From positions 1,798,001-1,862,000 of the forward strand of contig NZ_CP157575.1 in assembly GCF_051628905.1 (NCBI RefSeq): a DNA stretch of 64,000 bases, read 5' to 3'. The stretch is from Asaia sp037151935 (GTDB lineage Bacteria; Pseudomonadota; Alphaproteobacteria; Acetobacterales; Acetobacteraceae). This document shows, in pieces, positions 53,743 to 62,605 of the stretch. Under the pieces are notes generated by a model. It was not told the DNA's origin, did no database searches, and saw only the letters and a list, made by a program, of their open reading frames with translations. The position numbers were made by a program, and so were the translations under genes. Position 1 is the first letter of the stretch. Every line of letters begins with the position of its first letter.

Positions 53743-53885
53743 AAGAACGGAGCGAGGGCGCTATAAAGACCCTGGGCGGAGCGTTGGCCGTTATGCTCAA
53801 ATCGATACCGGCTTGCCCGGTTAGGACTGGCGATATCGCCAGGCGCGTGCTTTTGTCATCACCGGACCGATGGTGTTTCAGGATT

Positions 53886-54569
53886 TAAGAGACTGAAGCA
53901 GAGAGTGGTTTGACTGATTTTCCGCAGAGCTCTGAGGAAACGGGCGATTATCAAACACGCTTGAGATGAGGGGATTGTTGCCGCGACATCCTTCGTGAGG
54001 CGGCGGCGTCCGAGCCATGCAAAGCTTCTCTCCACAACCCCGATCGTCCATTGGCCGAGTTGTGCTAACGTTTTCGGAAGTTTCTCGCTGGCATAATCTT
54101 CGTCACCGATCAGGTGGCAAAATCAGCGGAACAATGAGTGTAGCCTGGTCGCTACCAGCGGCGCGCCGTCACGATCCTGAACGTCGGCGGAATGCACGAC
54201 AGTCGCCACGACATGACCCAGTGTGTCGGTCGCAATATGCCGCTTGCGTCCCTTGATCTTCTTGCTCGTGTCATAACCGCGAGGGCCACCGTTCTTAGAA
54301 GTTTTAGCCGATTGGCTATCGCTAATGCCCACCGAAGACGTGGCGTCTCGCCCGCCCTGCTCACGCGACAGGATCACGAGCTTATGGTGTATGGCTTCCC
54401 ATCGTCCCTCGCGGATCCAACGGTAGAAATAGCGCGGCACGGTCTGAAGGCGGGAAAGTGACGCGGCAATTGCCGCCACTGGCAGCCCGTGGAGACGATA
54501 TAGAAGATCGCGTCCATGACCCGGCGCAAATCCGTATGTCAGGGTCTTTCCAGTCGTTTCCGCTCCGGC
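53886..54569 (-). mobile_element. IS5-family transposase fragment, inverted duplicate of the copy at 60892-61575
   Basis: These 684 bases are the reverse complement of 60892-61575; I found one mismatch in the stretches I compared. The translation in pieces shows the IS5/IS1031 DDE transposase: DAIFYIVSTGCQWRQLP, VPRYFYRWIREGRWEAIHH, GISDSQSAKTSKNGGPRGYD, KKIKGRKRHIATDTLGH and RSFAWLGRRRLTKD. It is broken by in-frame stops and a frameshift, and it lacks both terminal inverted repeats, so it is an internal fragment. Confidence 0.85.
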
Positions 54570-55470
54570 GTTGGCCTGAGAGCGCACGGCAGCCATTATC
54601 GCGTAGGCGAGCATCACCAGCGAGACATGGCGGAGCCAGCCGCGTCAGGAGTGGGTCTCGTTATGGTCGAGGCCGGACTCGTTTTTCGCGTTTTCAAAGC
54701 CTTCCTCTATCCGCCAGCGCGTTCCTTCGGCCTGCACCAGCGTCTCCAGTTGCGTCCCCTGTGCGCACCAAGTTGTGAGATAGCGTAGATCGCCATCAGC
54801 TGGATTGCGGCGGACCAAAAGGCCCCGGGTCCATATTCCGATCATGGTGTCAGAATATTCCGCTGCCTCCAGATCGGCCATCGGGCAATACAGCCAGTCA
54901 TACCATCGATCGCCCTTGGGGCCGTAAGCGGCCGAATAACGGATCGAGACCTTATCAGGTAGCTTCTTGGTGATCTCGCGTGCTTCGCCGACCCACGTCA
55001 CGTCGGAACGCCAGAAATAAAAGTTGCCGGCGCCATAAACGCGGTCACCGGCAAACCAGAAAGACGGGGGTTCCTCCGGCAAGCGCCCGCCCGATCATGG
55101 CGGTCGCCAGAGACGGCTTGATGGCAAAGCGGATATCATCGGGCTCGTGGGCGGCTGCCAGACGCTCCGATCTATCGATCTAGCTTTTCGGCCATTAGAG
55201 CGCTCGGACGCAAAGACGCTGATCTGGCAGTTGGTAATCTTGCCAGCAGACCCCTCGTATTGTCGGCTCACGCCACAGGAAGCCGGGCCCTTCTTGAGGG
55301 ACCCGGTCTCGTCGACTACCAGCACCGCGTTATGATCGCCCGCTGCCTCAGCGCGCATCCACTTGATCTTGCGTGGCTCATCGCCCAGCAAGTGTCCTGC
55401 AGACACAGCAATCCGCTCCTGCCCGAGTACCGGCCGCGTCCGAGCCTTAATGTCCCGTAGCGCCTACAGC
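54570..55470 (-). mobile_element. Decayed IS701-type transposase
   Basis: Minus-strand fragments of an IS701-like DDE transposase: LLGDEPRKIKW, then AVLVVDETGSLKKGPASCGVSRQY, then FWFAGDRVYGAG and EGTRWRIEEGFENAKNESGLDHNETHS, then an in-frame stop and RGWLRHVSLVMLAYAIMAAVRSQ. The pieces lie in more than one frame with parts missing, so it is not functional. Its 3' end abuts the IS5 fragment exactly at 54569/54570. Confidence 0.82.
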
Positions 55471-55578
55471 GTCAGTACAAGAACATTCTTAACAGACGTC
55501 GTGCGATTCATATCGCTCAAAATCATGGTTACCCATAGATTCAGAACTTCCAAAAAAACGTAACTGTAGTGCTAGACT

Positions 55579-56253
55579 TCACAAAGCTTCATAACGCTCC
55601 ACCGCCTCTGTGACGCTATTACACATCATAAAATGTGTATCATGCAGAAGCGCTCCGACCGTGCAGTGCTCGCGTATAAAACCCATATCATGGGAAACGA
55701 TGATGAGGGAGCGATTTGCGCGCTTCCCAAACAGTTCATCTTGGCATTTTTGCAAAAATCGAGCATCTCCCACCATAATTACTTCATCAATTAAATAACA
55801 ATCAAATTCTATAACAATAGAGAGCGCAAAAGCTAATCGAGCCCGCATTCCAGAAGAATAAGTTTTTACTGGCTCAGCAAGCTGCTTGCCTAGTTGAGCA
55901 AAGTCATCCACATAAGCGCGCGTATTTTTATAATCTAGATTATAAATTCTGCAAATAAACCTCAGGTTATCAAGTCCTGATAAACTTCCTTGAAACGCTC
56001 CCCCAAATGCCAAGGGCCATGAAACGCTCATGGTCCGATGAACAAAACCTGAGGTAGCCAGTTCTACACCTCCTATAATCTTGATGAGGGTCGATTTTCC
56101 AGCTCCGTTTCGCCCCATAATACCGAGCTTCTGTCCCTTTTCGACTGTAAAATTTACATTATTCAGTACACGACGAGCCCCGCGATGGACAGGAAATGAT
56201 TTACAAATATCTGTGCAGCGCACAAAAGGAAATACAGGATCAGACATATTCAT
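55579..56253 (-). CDS. Capsule polysaccharide ABC transporter, ATP-binding protein (KpsT-like)
   Basis: A 224-residue ATPase from the ATG at 56253, which overlaps the permease stop (ATGA). Walker A GRNGAGKST, the signature YSSGMRARLAFALS and Walker B DCYLIDEVIMVGD (with the family's DEV-x-xVGD form) are visible, and the H-loop His is in IIVSHDMGFI. This is the KpsT/BexA/CtrD group that powers export of group 2-type capsules. The gene block is clearly AT-richer than the chromosome around it. Confidence 0.92.
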   Translation of the reverse strand: MNMSDPVFPFVRCTDICKSFPVHRGARRVLNNVNFTVEKGQKLGIMGRNGAGKSTLIKIIGGVELATSGFVHRTMSVSWPLAFGGAFQGSLSGLDNLRFICRIYNLDYKNTRAYVDDFAQLGKQLAEPVKTYSSGMRARLAFALSIVIEFDCYLIDEVIMVGDARFLQKCQDELFGKRANRSLIIVSHDMGFIREHCTVGALLHDTHFMMCNSVTEAVERYEAL

Positions 56254-57080
56254 TGAACCGTAATATGTCGGCGAACACGAAGAGTTAGCGATAACCCAAT
56301 TAGAAGAAGGAGAAACGTCATCCAACTATCGTAAAAGATATCATAATGAGCATGAGCATTATGACCAAATTGTCCTTCCCGAATCATCTCAATGTTGTCA
56401 ACGCTAGGTGACCATAAGATCATTTTCTGCCAACGGGGGGGAAGCCAATCGACCATTGTAAATGCCCCAGAGAGCGGTAGGGAAAGATATGAAATAACAC
56501 CAATGCTCTTTTCTACTAGCTCCGAGACCTCACTTAGCGCGGCAACCAAAAGGGCAGTAGCTAAACTGAAAAGACAATGAAAACCCAGCCCTAGATACAA
56601 CATTCCATAATCTTTCGGTGGCTCTATATATCCCACAAGCCACGCGCCCAGAAAAACCAAAAAACCCGCAGCTAGGGCGCCCATAACCTCCAAGATGACG
56701 CGTGCAAGAATAATATCCAGTGGAGTTACCTGACGATGAAAAAGCAAACTTCCATTGGCCATGTAGGCATTCACCGCACGCGTTAGACAATGTCGCCACA
56801 TTGTCAGCGGAACATAGCCGGTAAGAACAATTGCTGTCGTTGGAAGATCATGCTCATGAGCGTCGCGCAATATCGTCCAGACGATTGTGACGCCAGCACA
56901 AAACAGAATTGGCTCGCCCACCACCCATAGGAAACCAATATTTTCGCGACCGTAGCGAGTATGCATTTCTCTGAACAGCAACGCGCCAATTACTCGAAAT
57001 TGGAGTAGAAATTGCTGAATAGGAAAAATTCTGCGCCATGCAGAAGATTGATGTGGCATATGAGAAGGAATATCAGACAT
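56250..57080 (-). CDS. Capsule polysaccharide ABC transporter permease (KpsM-like)
   Basis: A 276-residue ABC-2 type permease with six membrane segments. The motifs REMHTRYGRENIGFLWVVGEP and TGYVPLTMWRHCLTRAVNA are typical of the KpsM/BexB/CtrC group. Its stop overlaps the ATPase start, and its own start overlaps the stop of the KpsE-like gene (TAATG), so the three form a coupled export operon. Confidence 0.92.
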   Translation of the reverse strand: MSDIPSHMPHQSSAWRRIFPIQQFLLQFRVIGALLFREMHTRYGRENIGFLWVVGEPILFCAGVTIVWTILRDAHEHDLPTTAIVLTGYVPLTMWRHCLTRAVNAYMANGSLLFHRQVTPLDIILARVILEVMGALAAGFLVFLGAWLVGYIEPPKDYGMLYLGLGFHCLFSLATALLVAALSEVSELVEKSIGVISYLSLPLSGAFTMVDWLPPRWQKMILWSPSVDNIEMIREGQFGHNAHAHYDIFYDSWMTFLLLLIGLSLTLRVRRHITVQ

Positions 57081-58267
57081 TAGTGGATCTGATGCTCACG
57101 CGCGCCACTAATAAGAAGAATACCTAGAGCATAAACTCCCATACTAGTTGCCAAAATAATAAGAATATCTGAAATCGCATGCGGATATTCCGGATAGTCC
57201 GGCAAATCTGGTTGCGCAACTTCATCTAAGTATAGCTGTTGACGGTCAGCTTGAACTTTGGCTGCTTGCAAACTAACTGTTGCGGTTACGAGCTCGCGCT
57301 CGGCTACCTCTTTTTGAGTGATGAGGTTATCGTACTCTGTAATCTTGGGTACCAAAGAAGAGTCTGATCCTGTAATGTCACCTTGAGCTTGGGCAATCTC
57401 AGCTCTAAGAACCTCAATTCGTCTTTGATATACAGGAAGCAAAGGCGTATTCGGAGCAAATTTTATAATCTGATCAACCTTCAGCCGCGTAGCCGTAAGC
57501 ATAGCTTTCAACTGGTCAATATCGCGCAGCATAGGGACTGATTGCTTAAGAGGGTCAAGTATCTTCTCTTTGTTACGGTAATCTGCAATTTTTAAGCCAA
57601 TACTGCTGATCTTTTCTTCTGCCGTGGAAACTTCTTTTTGAGAAGATGCAATGGTGTTCAGACGCTGACGGGCATTCATCTCATTGACGAGACGTTCACC
57701 TGCATCTATGAGTGCTTTCCCAATTCGCTGCGAGTCTTGAGGAGAAAAAGTTCTAACCGTAAGGCTCGAAATACCAGTCGTTGTATCTAGCTCGGCGACA
57801 ATATGCTTTTGATAGTAAGAAAAGAAATGCTCAAACGTATTTCCGCGGAAAAATGTTGGAAATCGAGCTAAAAAATCTGCATTAGGATGATCAAATACGG
57901 CTCTTAGTCTTTGAGACTGCATTAGAGCACGCGCCGCATCGCGCGACATCATGTAGGTCTGAACAGCATAGGTATCTTCAGTGTTTCCCGCACCACTCAT
58001 ACCCGGGATAAGCCCCCCTAGCATGTTCGGTGTTTGAGCTCCGGCGCCTCGAACTACAAAGTAAGCATGCGAGACGTATTGAGGAGATGCCACACAGCCA
58101 TAATACATAATAGCGAGAAATGTAGGAAAAAAAACTATCAAGTTAAAGCCAGGGTGACCTTTCAGCCACCGCGCAGCTTTTCTAGTGAAAGATTTTTTTT
58201 GCAAATTTGAATGCGACATCATGTCACCAGAGGAAATAACGTTTAATTCAGTCATGCCTAAATTCAT
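57080..58267 (-). CDS. Capsule export inner-membrane protein (KpsE/BexC/CtrB-like)
   Basis: A 395-residue polysaccharide co-polymerase/export protein. TM1 near 42-62 (FNLIVFFPTFLAIMYYG), a periplasmic domain with SPQYVSHAYFVVRG, a long coiled-coil region from about 175 to 350 (EVSTAEEKISSIGLKIADYR), then TM2 near 368-388. It bridges the ABC exporter to the outer-membrane lipoprotein. Several early Met codons leave the start uncertain. Overlaps the permease gene. Confidence 0.9.
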   Translation of the reverse strand: MNLGMTELNVISSGDMMSHSNLQKKSFTRKAARWLKGHPGFNLIVFFPTFLAIMYYGCVASPQYVSHAYFVVRGAGAQTPNMLGGLIPGMSGAGNTEDTYAVQTYMMSRDAARALMQSQRLRAVFDHPNADFLARFPTFFRGNTFEHFFSYYQKHIVAELDTTTGISSLTVRTFSPQDSQRIGKALIDAGERLVNEMNARQRLNTIASSQKEVSTAEEKISSIGLKIADYRNKEKILDPLKQSVPMLRDIDQLKAMLTATRLKVDQIIKFAPNTPLLPVYQRRIEVLRAEIAQAQGDITGSDSSLVPKITEYDNLITQKEVAERELVTATVSLQAAKVQADRQQLYLDEVAQPDLPDYPEYPHAISDILIILATSMGVYALGILLISGAREHQIH

Positions 58268-58347
58268 GCCTCAATCAACGCAGGAACGCAAATCATATTC
58301 ATACTCCTCTTTTCTGGAATTAAATATATATAAACATTTCACTCAAT

Positions 58348-59655
58348 TTATTTTTGTAAAAATTCTTTATACATTGAATCTAGACGTTTCGCATAATGTG
58401 GCATATCGAAATTTACTGCACGAGATGGGCCTTCACGAGCGAGCTTCTCGCATAGTTCATTGTCGCGGTCGAGTTTTTCAATTCCAGATGTGATGGCTGA
58501 AATATTATAAGGATCTACCAAAACCGCATTGTCCCCCGCGACTTCTCTCAGGGCCCCCTCTTTTGAGGTGAGAGTTGCCGTTCCAAAAGCCATGGCCTCC
58601 AGAACAGGGAGGCCAAAGCCTTCGCTCAAAGATGGGAAGAGCACAGCCCTTGCTCCCCGGATTAAAGCGCCTAATAAAGTATCAGGAAGATAGTCTATCT
58701 TCATGATGCGATTTATCTGGATGCCTCTCGCAAGAAAACGAACTTCTTGTTCTGATTTCCATGCCATCGCGCCGACAAGAACTAGTTTTCGTTGCGTATC
58801 AGCCTCAAGAAAGCCTTCAATAATTCTTCCAATATTTTTCTTGGGCTCGAAAGAGCCGAAGAAAAGAAAATAAGAATCTGTTTTCAATCCAAAAGCGCCA
58901 TCAATTTCTTTTTCAACCTGCGCAGGTGACAGATCTATAATTTTCTGATTAGGATGCACCGATTGATAGGTATTATATATTTTGGCTGCGGCTTCCGGAT
59001 GGAAATTGATGATATCATTGCGAGATGCTTCTGAGACGGTGCAGATTCCATCGGCCTTTTTACAAATATCAGCAATTAGTCTAGAATAATATGCTTTATC
59101 ATCCAATGTCGTGTAAGGTAGTCTTAAGGGGACAAGGTCATGCATTGTGTAGATGTTAATGGCACCTTTTAGATAAAGCGGAAGGGGATAAGTCCAGTGC
59201 ATAATTTGAGGAGGATTAGGGATACTTAGGGGTGTAAAGCGCTTAAGTGTACGATATCGTTTAGCTGCCTTTTCAAATAGGAACGGGGCATTCAAAAGGC
59301 GGTCATAAGCAGGGAGTCTGTTAATGAAGCTCCGCGCCTCGACACGGCCAGAAATAGGAATCGTTACGGCCTCTTCTCCCCAAAAATCGGAGCGGCGGTC
59401 TTGCCACCATCGGGCTGAAAAAAGTTTTGTTTTACGCTGATGAACGTCCTGACCAAGCCTATCGAAAAACATCACTTCACGTAACGCTGGCGACATATAG
59501 CGTGTGATGTCCATCCCATAAAGGACGTCCACATGATGTCCCATTTGTTCCAAGCAATGACTGAGTGTGCGCGCATAGGTCGCTACGCCTGTCCCTCGAC
59601 TCATCGCAAGGTTGAAACCGTCAATGCCGATGCGTAGGGGAGAGAAACCCTTCAT
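58348..59655 (-). CDS. Glycosyltransferase family 4 in the capsule block
   Basis: A 435-residue GT-B enzyme. The N-terminus reads IGIDGFNLAMSRGTGVATYARTLSH. The donor domain shows FGSFEPKKNIGRIIEGFLEA, a GARAVLFPSLSEGFGLPVLEAMAFG motif with the paired Glu, and TLTSKEGALREVAGD. It probably adds a sugar during capsule synthesis. The gene is AT-rich like the export genes. The 80-base gap to the KpsE-like gene and shared strand suggest one operon. Confidence 0.9.
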   Translation of the reverse strand: MKGFSPLRIGIDGFNLAMSRGTGVATYARTLSHCLEQMGHHVDVLYGMDITRYMSPALREVMFFDRLGQDVHQRKTKLFSARWWQDRRSDFWGEEAVTIPISGRVEARSFINRLPAYDRLLNAPFLFEKAAKRYRTLKRFTPLSIPNPPQIMHWTYPLPLYLKGAINIYTMHDLVPLRLPYTTLDDKAYYSRLIADICKKADGICTVSEASRNDIINFHPEAAAKIYNTYQSVHPNQKIIDLSPAQVEKEIDGAFGLKTDSYFLFFGSFEPKKNIGRIIEGFLEADTQRKLVLVGAMAWKSEQEVRFLARGIQINRIMKIDYLPDTLLGALIRGARAVLFPSLSEGFGLPVLEAMAFGTATLTSKEGALREVAGDNAVLVDPYNISAITSGIEKLDRDNELCEKLAREGPSRAVNFDMPHYAKRLDSMYKEFLQK

Positions 59656-59659
59656 AAAG

Positions 59660-60028
59660 CTATTCGATCCAGGGTACAGTTAATCCAAGCCCTATTAGCT
59701 TGCGCCCATTACAGAAAAGTCTCAAGCTAGTTTCTAGCCAGAGAGTTCGAAAACCCTCGGGTTTTGAGTCTGTCCGTGTGATTCCATCCTTCGAATGGCA
59801 CGTGATGGGTGAGTCATGAACCATGCCGGTTTCGTTGATTTTAGACACAAAAAGCCGGGAGGGCAGGACGACCCCTTCCTCAGACCTCGTCACTCCACTT
59901 TTTTGGCTATAAATCGCATGTTTCCATTGATCAGAAATCCTGCCTGGTCCGGAAATGGAAGACGACAGTTGCTGCGGCGGGTGACGGCGCCAGACTGCGA
60001 GAGAACCGGCTAGGTAAAGCCAGTGCAA
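59660..60028 (-). CDS. Unrecognised ORF upstream of the capsule glycosyltransferase (possible gene remnant)
   Basis: A 122-codon reading frame whose TAG lies 4 bases before the glycosyltransferase ATG, on the same strand. It has only a TTG as start and a stop nine bases before that. Sequence such as LPSRLFVSKINETGMV and EGFRTLWLETSLRLFCNGRK looks like coding sequence, perhaps the C-terminal end of a larger protein cut by the IS remnant upstream. I do not recognise the family. Confidence 0.35.
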   Translation of the reverse strand: MHWLYLAGSLAVWRRHPPQQLSSSISGPGRISDQWKHAIYSQKSGVTRSEEGVVLPSRLFVSKINETGMVHDSPITCHSKDGITRTDSKPEGFRTLWLETSLRLFCNGRKLIGLGLTVPWIE

Positions 60029-60090
60029 CCTCGATCATCTTGGCAGATAAGGTGTATCGCTGAAAAGCCTCTTAGAGTCTGCTTGGCGGT

Positions 60091-60318
60091 TCAAGGACGG
60101 GCGTTTCTAAGAGCGAGATTGGCGCCCATTGCGATGAGGGTCATGGCCTGTGAAACGTCGATACGGCGTTCATAATCACGCACGAAGCGTCGCCAACGGG
60201 TCATCCATCTGAAGGTTCATTCGATGACCTGCCTACATGACAGAACCCTGAAGCCTCTTGCTTTATCACAACGCCGGATATTCCCGAGGACGAACTCTAA
60301 ATAGGCCGCCTTGTCCAT
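60091..60318 (-). pseudogene. C-terminal fragment of an IS5-type transposase
   Basis: One minus-strand frame reads MDKAAYLEFVLGNIRRCDKA, then FRVLSCRQVIE, an in-frame TGA, then TFRWMTRWRRFVRDYERRID and SQAMTLIAMGA before the stop. This is the end of an IS5-type DDE transposase with the E-R pair converted to E-stop. It is distinct from the duplicated IS5 copies nearby. Confidence 0.72.
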
Positions 60319-60750
60319 CCACTCGAACCGCTCTTAGGCACCGTCGACGAAAGATGCCCTACGCCCCGCTCGCTTCCGGTCGAACATCGACTCTATAATT
60401 TAGATGGTCTGGAATAGGAACGGCCGTCCCAGGTCACGAAACCGGCCATGGACCGTGCACCAAAATGCTCGAAACGGATCGGCAACATGCGCTAGCTCGC
60501 AGCCCGAGCGGACCTGATCGCGCAACGCCTCGACTCCCTCGCTGAACTTCAACTTCTCGCGGACGACCCATACGCACAGGTTCGGGCGTCAGCGATGCGA
60601 TCCCATTCCTTATCTATTATGTCCGAAGAAGAGCGCTTCGTCTTTCGGACCCTCTGCTCGGGTGTCCACATCCAAAACTTGAATCGCACTTCAGCGACTT
60701 TCCAAACAGGCCCTCGTATGTCACCGAAAATGGATTGAGTGATTTCAGCG
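60319..60750. other. Non-coding, decayed DNA between two IS remnants
   Basis: About 430 bases with only short frames in both strands. It probably contains the rest of the disrupted transposase or older IS debris; nothing is recognisable. Confidence 0.4.
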
Positions 60751-61612
60751 GGCTGTGATTCACGGTTTTGCGACAACCTGATGAGATCAAGATGGCTTGG
60801 ACTCAAGTCCCCTACGGCAGCATCGCCGGGGCGATCCTGAATATGCGAGCGACCTACCTGATGCGGAGTGGGCGCTGATTGCGCTGCTGATGCCGGAGCG
60901 GAAACGACTGGAAAGACCCTGACATACGGATTTGCGCCGGGTCATGGACGCGATCTTCTATATCGTCTCCACGGGCTGCCAGTGGCGGCAATTGCCGCGT
61001 CACTTTCCCGCCTTCAGACCGTGCCGCGCTATTTCTACCGTTGGATCCGCGAGGGACGATGGGAAGCCATACACCATAAGCTCGTGATCCTGTCGCGTGA
61101 GCAGGGCGGGCGAGACGCCACGTCTTCGGTGGGCATTAGCGATAGCCAATCGGCTAAAACTTCTAAGAACGGTGGCCCTCGCGGTTATGACACGAGCAAG
61201 AAGATCAAGGGACGCAAGCGGCATATTGCGACCGACACACTGGGTCATGTCGTGGCGACTGTCGTGCATTCCGCCGACGTTCAGGATCGTGACGGCGCGC
61301 CGCTGGTAGCGACCAGGCTACACTCATTGTTCCGCTGATTTTGCCACCTGATCGGTGACGAAGATTATGCCAGCGAGAAACTTCCGAAAACGTTAGCACA
61401 ACTCGGCCAATGGACGATCGGGGTTGTGGAGAGAAGCTTTGCATGGCTCGGACGCCGCCGCCTCACGAAGGATGTCGCGGCAACAATCCCCTCATCTCAA
61501 GCGTGTTTGATAATCGCCCATTTCCTCAGAGCTCTGCGGAAAATCAGTCAAACCACTCTCTGCTTCAGTCTCTTAGACCGCGGCGCTGCTTCAAAGCCCG
61601 GAATTCACAGCT
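60751..61612 (+). mobile_element. IS5-family insertion sequence (IS1031-like), inactive, with terminal repeats
   Basis: About 862 bases. The ends are imperfect inverted repeats: GGCTGTGATTCACGG on the left (from 60751) and, reading in, AGCTGTGAATTCCGG on the right (to about 61612). The transposase begins with MAWTQ at 60792 and continues across frames: YASDLPDAEWALIALLMPER, an in-frame TGA where Arg is expected, DAIFYIVSTGCQWRQLP, a frameshift, then GISDSQSAKTSKNGGPRGYD and KKIKGRKRHIATDTLGH, a stop after LHSLFR, and GDEDYASEKLPK. A central segment before ERSFAWLGRRRLTKD seems lost. Bases 60892-61575 recur inverted at 53886-54569. Confidence 0.85.
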
Positions 61613-61636
61613 TCGCAGCCAGAGCTCTTCAAAACA

Positions 61637-62047
61637 TTACCTCGCACACCATGGAGAGATCACGGGAATAGTCAGGCCGGTGAAGCATTGAAGGTTTCTT
61701 GTGACAAATGTAGCATTATATGACACAGTCATAGCGTCAATCGCGGTGTCTCGGAAATCGACCTGTTTTCCCACGGCCCCGCGTTCTACAGCGATTTCAG
61801 CTGAACGGTCGTCGGGCTCAAGACCTGCCCCGCCCAGATCCTCAAGGGGCATAAAGGAGAAAGCTCCGATCAGAGCACTCCGCCTCCTGCCAAGTTTCAT
61901 ACAGGCTAGACCCAAGTGAACCTTGAACACATTTACAGACGTCGTCCCAAGAGCTGTACTGCCCTGCTGATCGAGCCATTCCGTCACGACAAAATCCGGC
62001 TGCGCCTTCATCAAAGCGGACAGGGTACCAGTGTCGAGTACAAACGT
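61637..62047 (-). CDS. VapC/FitB-like PIN-domain toxin with an ACG in place of the start codon
   Basis: The frame encodes 136 residues beginning FVLDTGTLSALMKAQPDF, with the first PIN-domain Asp in VLDT, and ending FRDTAIDAMTVSYNATFVTRN-like with the later acidic residues, then VISPW. The size is normal for VapC. At the place where the start should overlap the antitoxin stop (TGATG), the sequence is TGACG (62049-62045). The next in-frame ATG, at 62014, would remove the first catalytic Asp. Either the toxin is silenced, or ACG is used weakly. PIN toxins are Mg-dependent RNases that cut tRNA or rRNA. Confidence 0.78.
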   Translation of the reverse strand, partial: TFVLDTGTLSALMKAQPDFVVTEWLDQQGSTALGTTSVNVFKVHLGLACMKLGRRRSALIGAFSFMPLEDLGGAGLEPDDRSAEIAVERGAVGKQVDFRDTAIDAMTVSYNATFVTRNLQCFTGLTIPVISPWCAR

Positions 62048-62304
62048 CAGTCGAAGGCTGCCAGCGTAGCAGCAGTCCCTTTCAACTCCTCGATTTCCTC
62101 TCTCTCGAGAAATCCTGCCTGCTCGAAACGAGCGGCCATGCGCGACCTCCGCCCTGCCCCCAGATGAGAGCCTACCTCTTCCAATGCGCCACTACTCAAG
62201 ATTTCCCGCACCTCGGCCTCAAGACCATACCCGTGACGGGCGGCTCTCTGCCGGATCGCTTCATGAACGCTGCCGTCTAGATTGCGAATGATAAACTGCG
62301 CCAT
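62047..62304 (-). CDS. FitA/VapB-like ribbon-helix-helix antitoxin
   Basis: An 85-residue protein from the ATG at 62304 (MAQFIIRNLDGSVHEAIRQR). The N-terminal Arc-type RHH (FIIRNLDGSVHEAIRQRAAR, then GLEAEVREIL) is that of FitA-like antitoxins; the C-terminal part would wrap the toxin. An open frame upstream of 62304 adds no homology. Its stop overlaps the expected toxin start. It probably also represses its own promoter in the 62305-62400 region. Confidence 0.87.
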   Translation of the reverse strand: MAQFIIRNLDGSVHEAIRQRAARHGYGLEAEVREILSSGALEEVGSHLGAGRRSRMAARFEQAGFLEREEIEELKGTAATLAAFD

Positions 62305-62605
62305 AGGCCCTCCAGATATCACGATATGGACTGCATCTATATCGCATCTGCTCCGAACCTCACACCCACCGTTCCAGTGCCACAATACCAGTTGCAGGAA
62401 CCAAAGCCATCTTCGATCCGAGTGACTGCGTGAGTGTCACAAGGCCGCCCTTCAACGGCGGCGCGTAAACTGAAGGTTTGCATTTGTATATGGAAAAAGA
62501 GAAAATTGGCATTAACATTGCATTTACTCTGCGTCCGCATCGTGCGGCGATGCGTCCATCTCTGCACGATGATAGCTAATGCTGACGCACCGGAGGGCCA
62601 ACTAC
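62305..62605. other. Intergenic region upstream of the toxin-antitoxin pair
   Basis: About 300 bases. The antitoxin promoter should lie at the left end. The middle is AT-rich (62480-62530). A hairpin-capable stretch GCGTCCGCATCG/TGCGGCGATGCG lies near 62530-62554. Short frames here have no recognisable product. Confidence 0.4.

Noticed and set aside
53886..61612. A functional IS5 composite transposon carrying the capsule genes
   Set aside because: Both transposase copies are broken and the left copy lacks both terminal repeats, so it cannot act as a composite transposon now.
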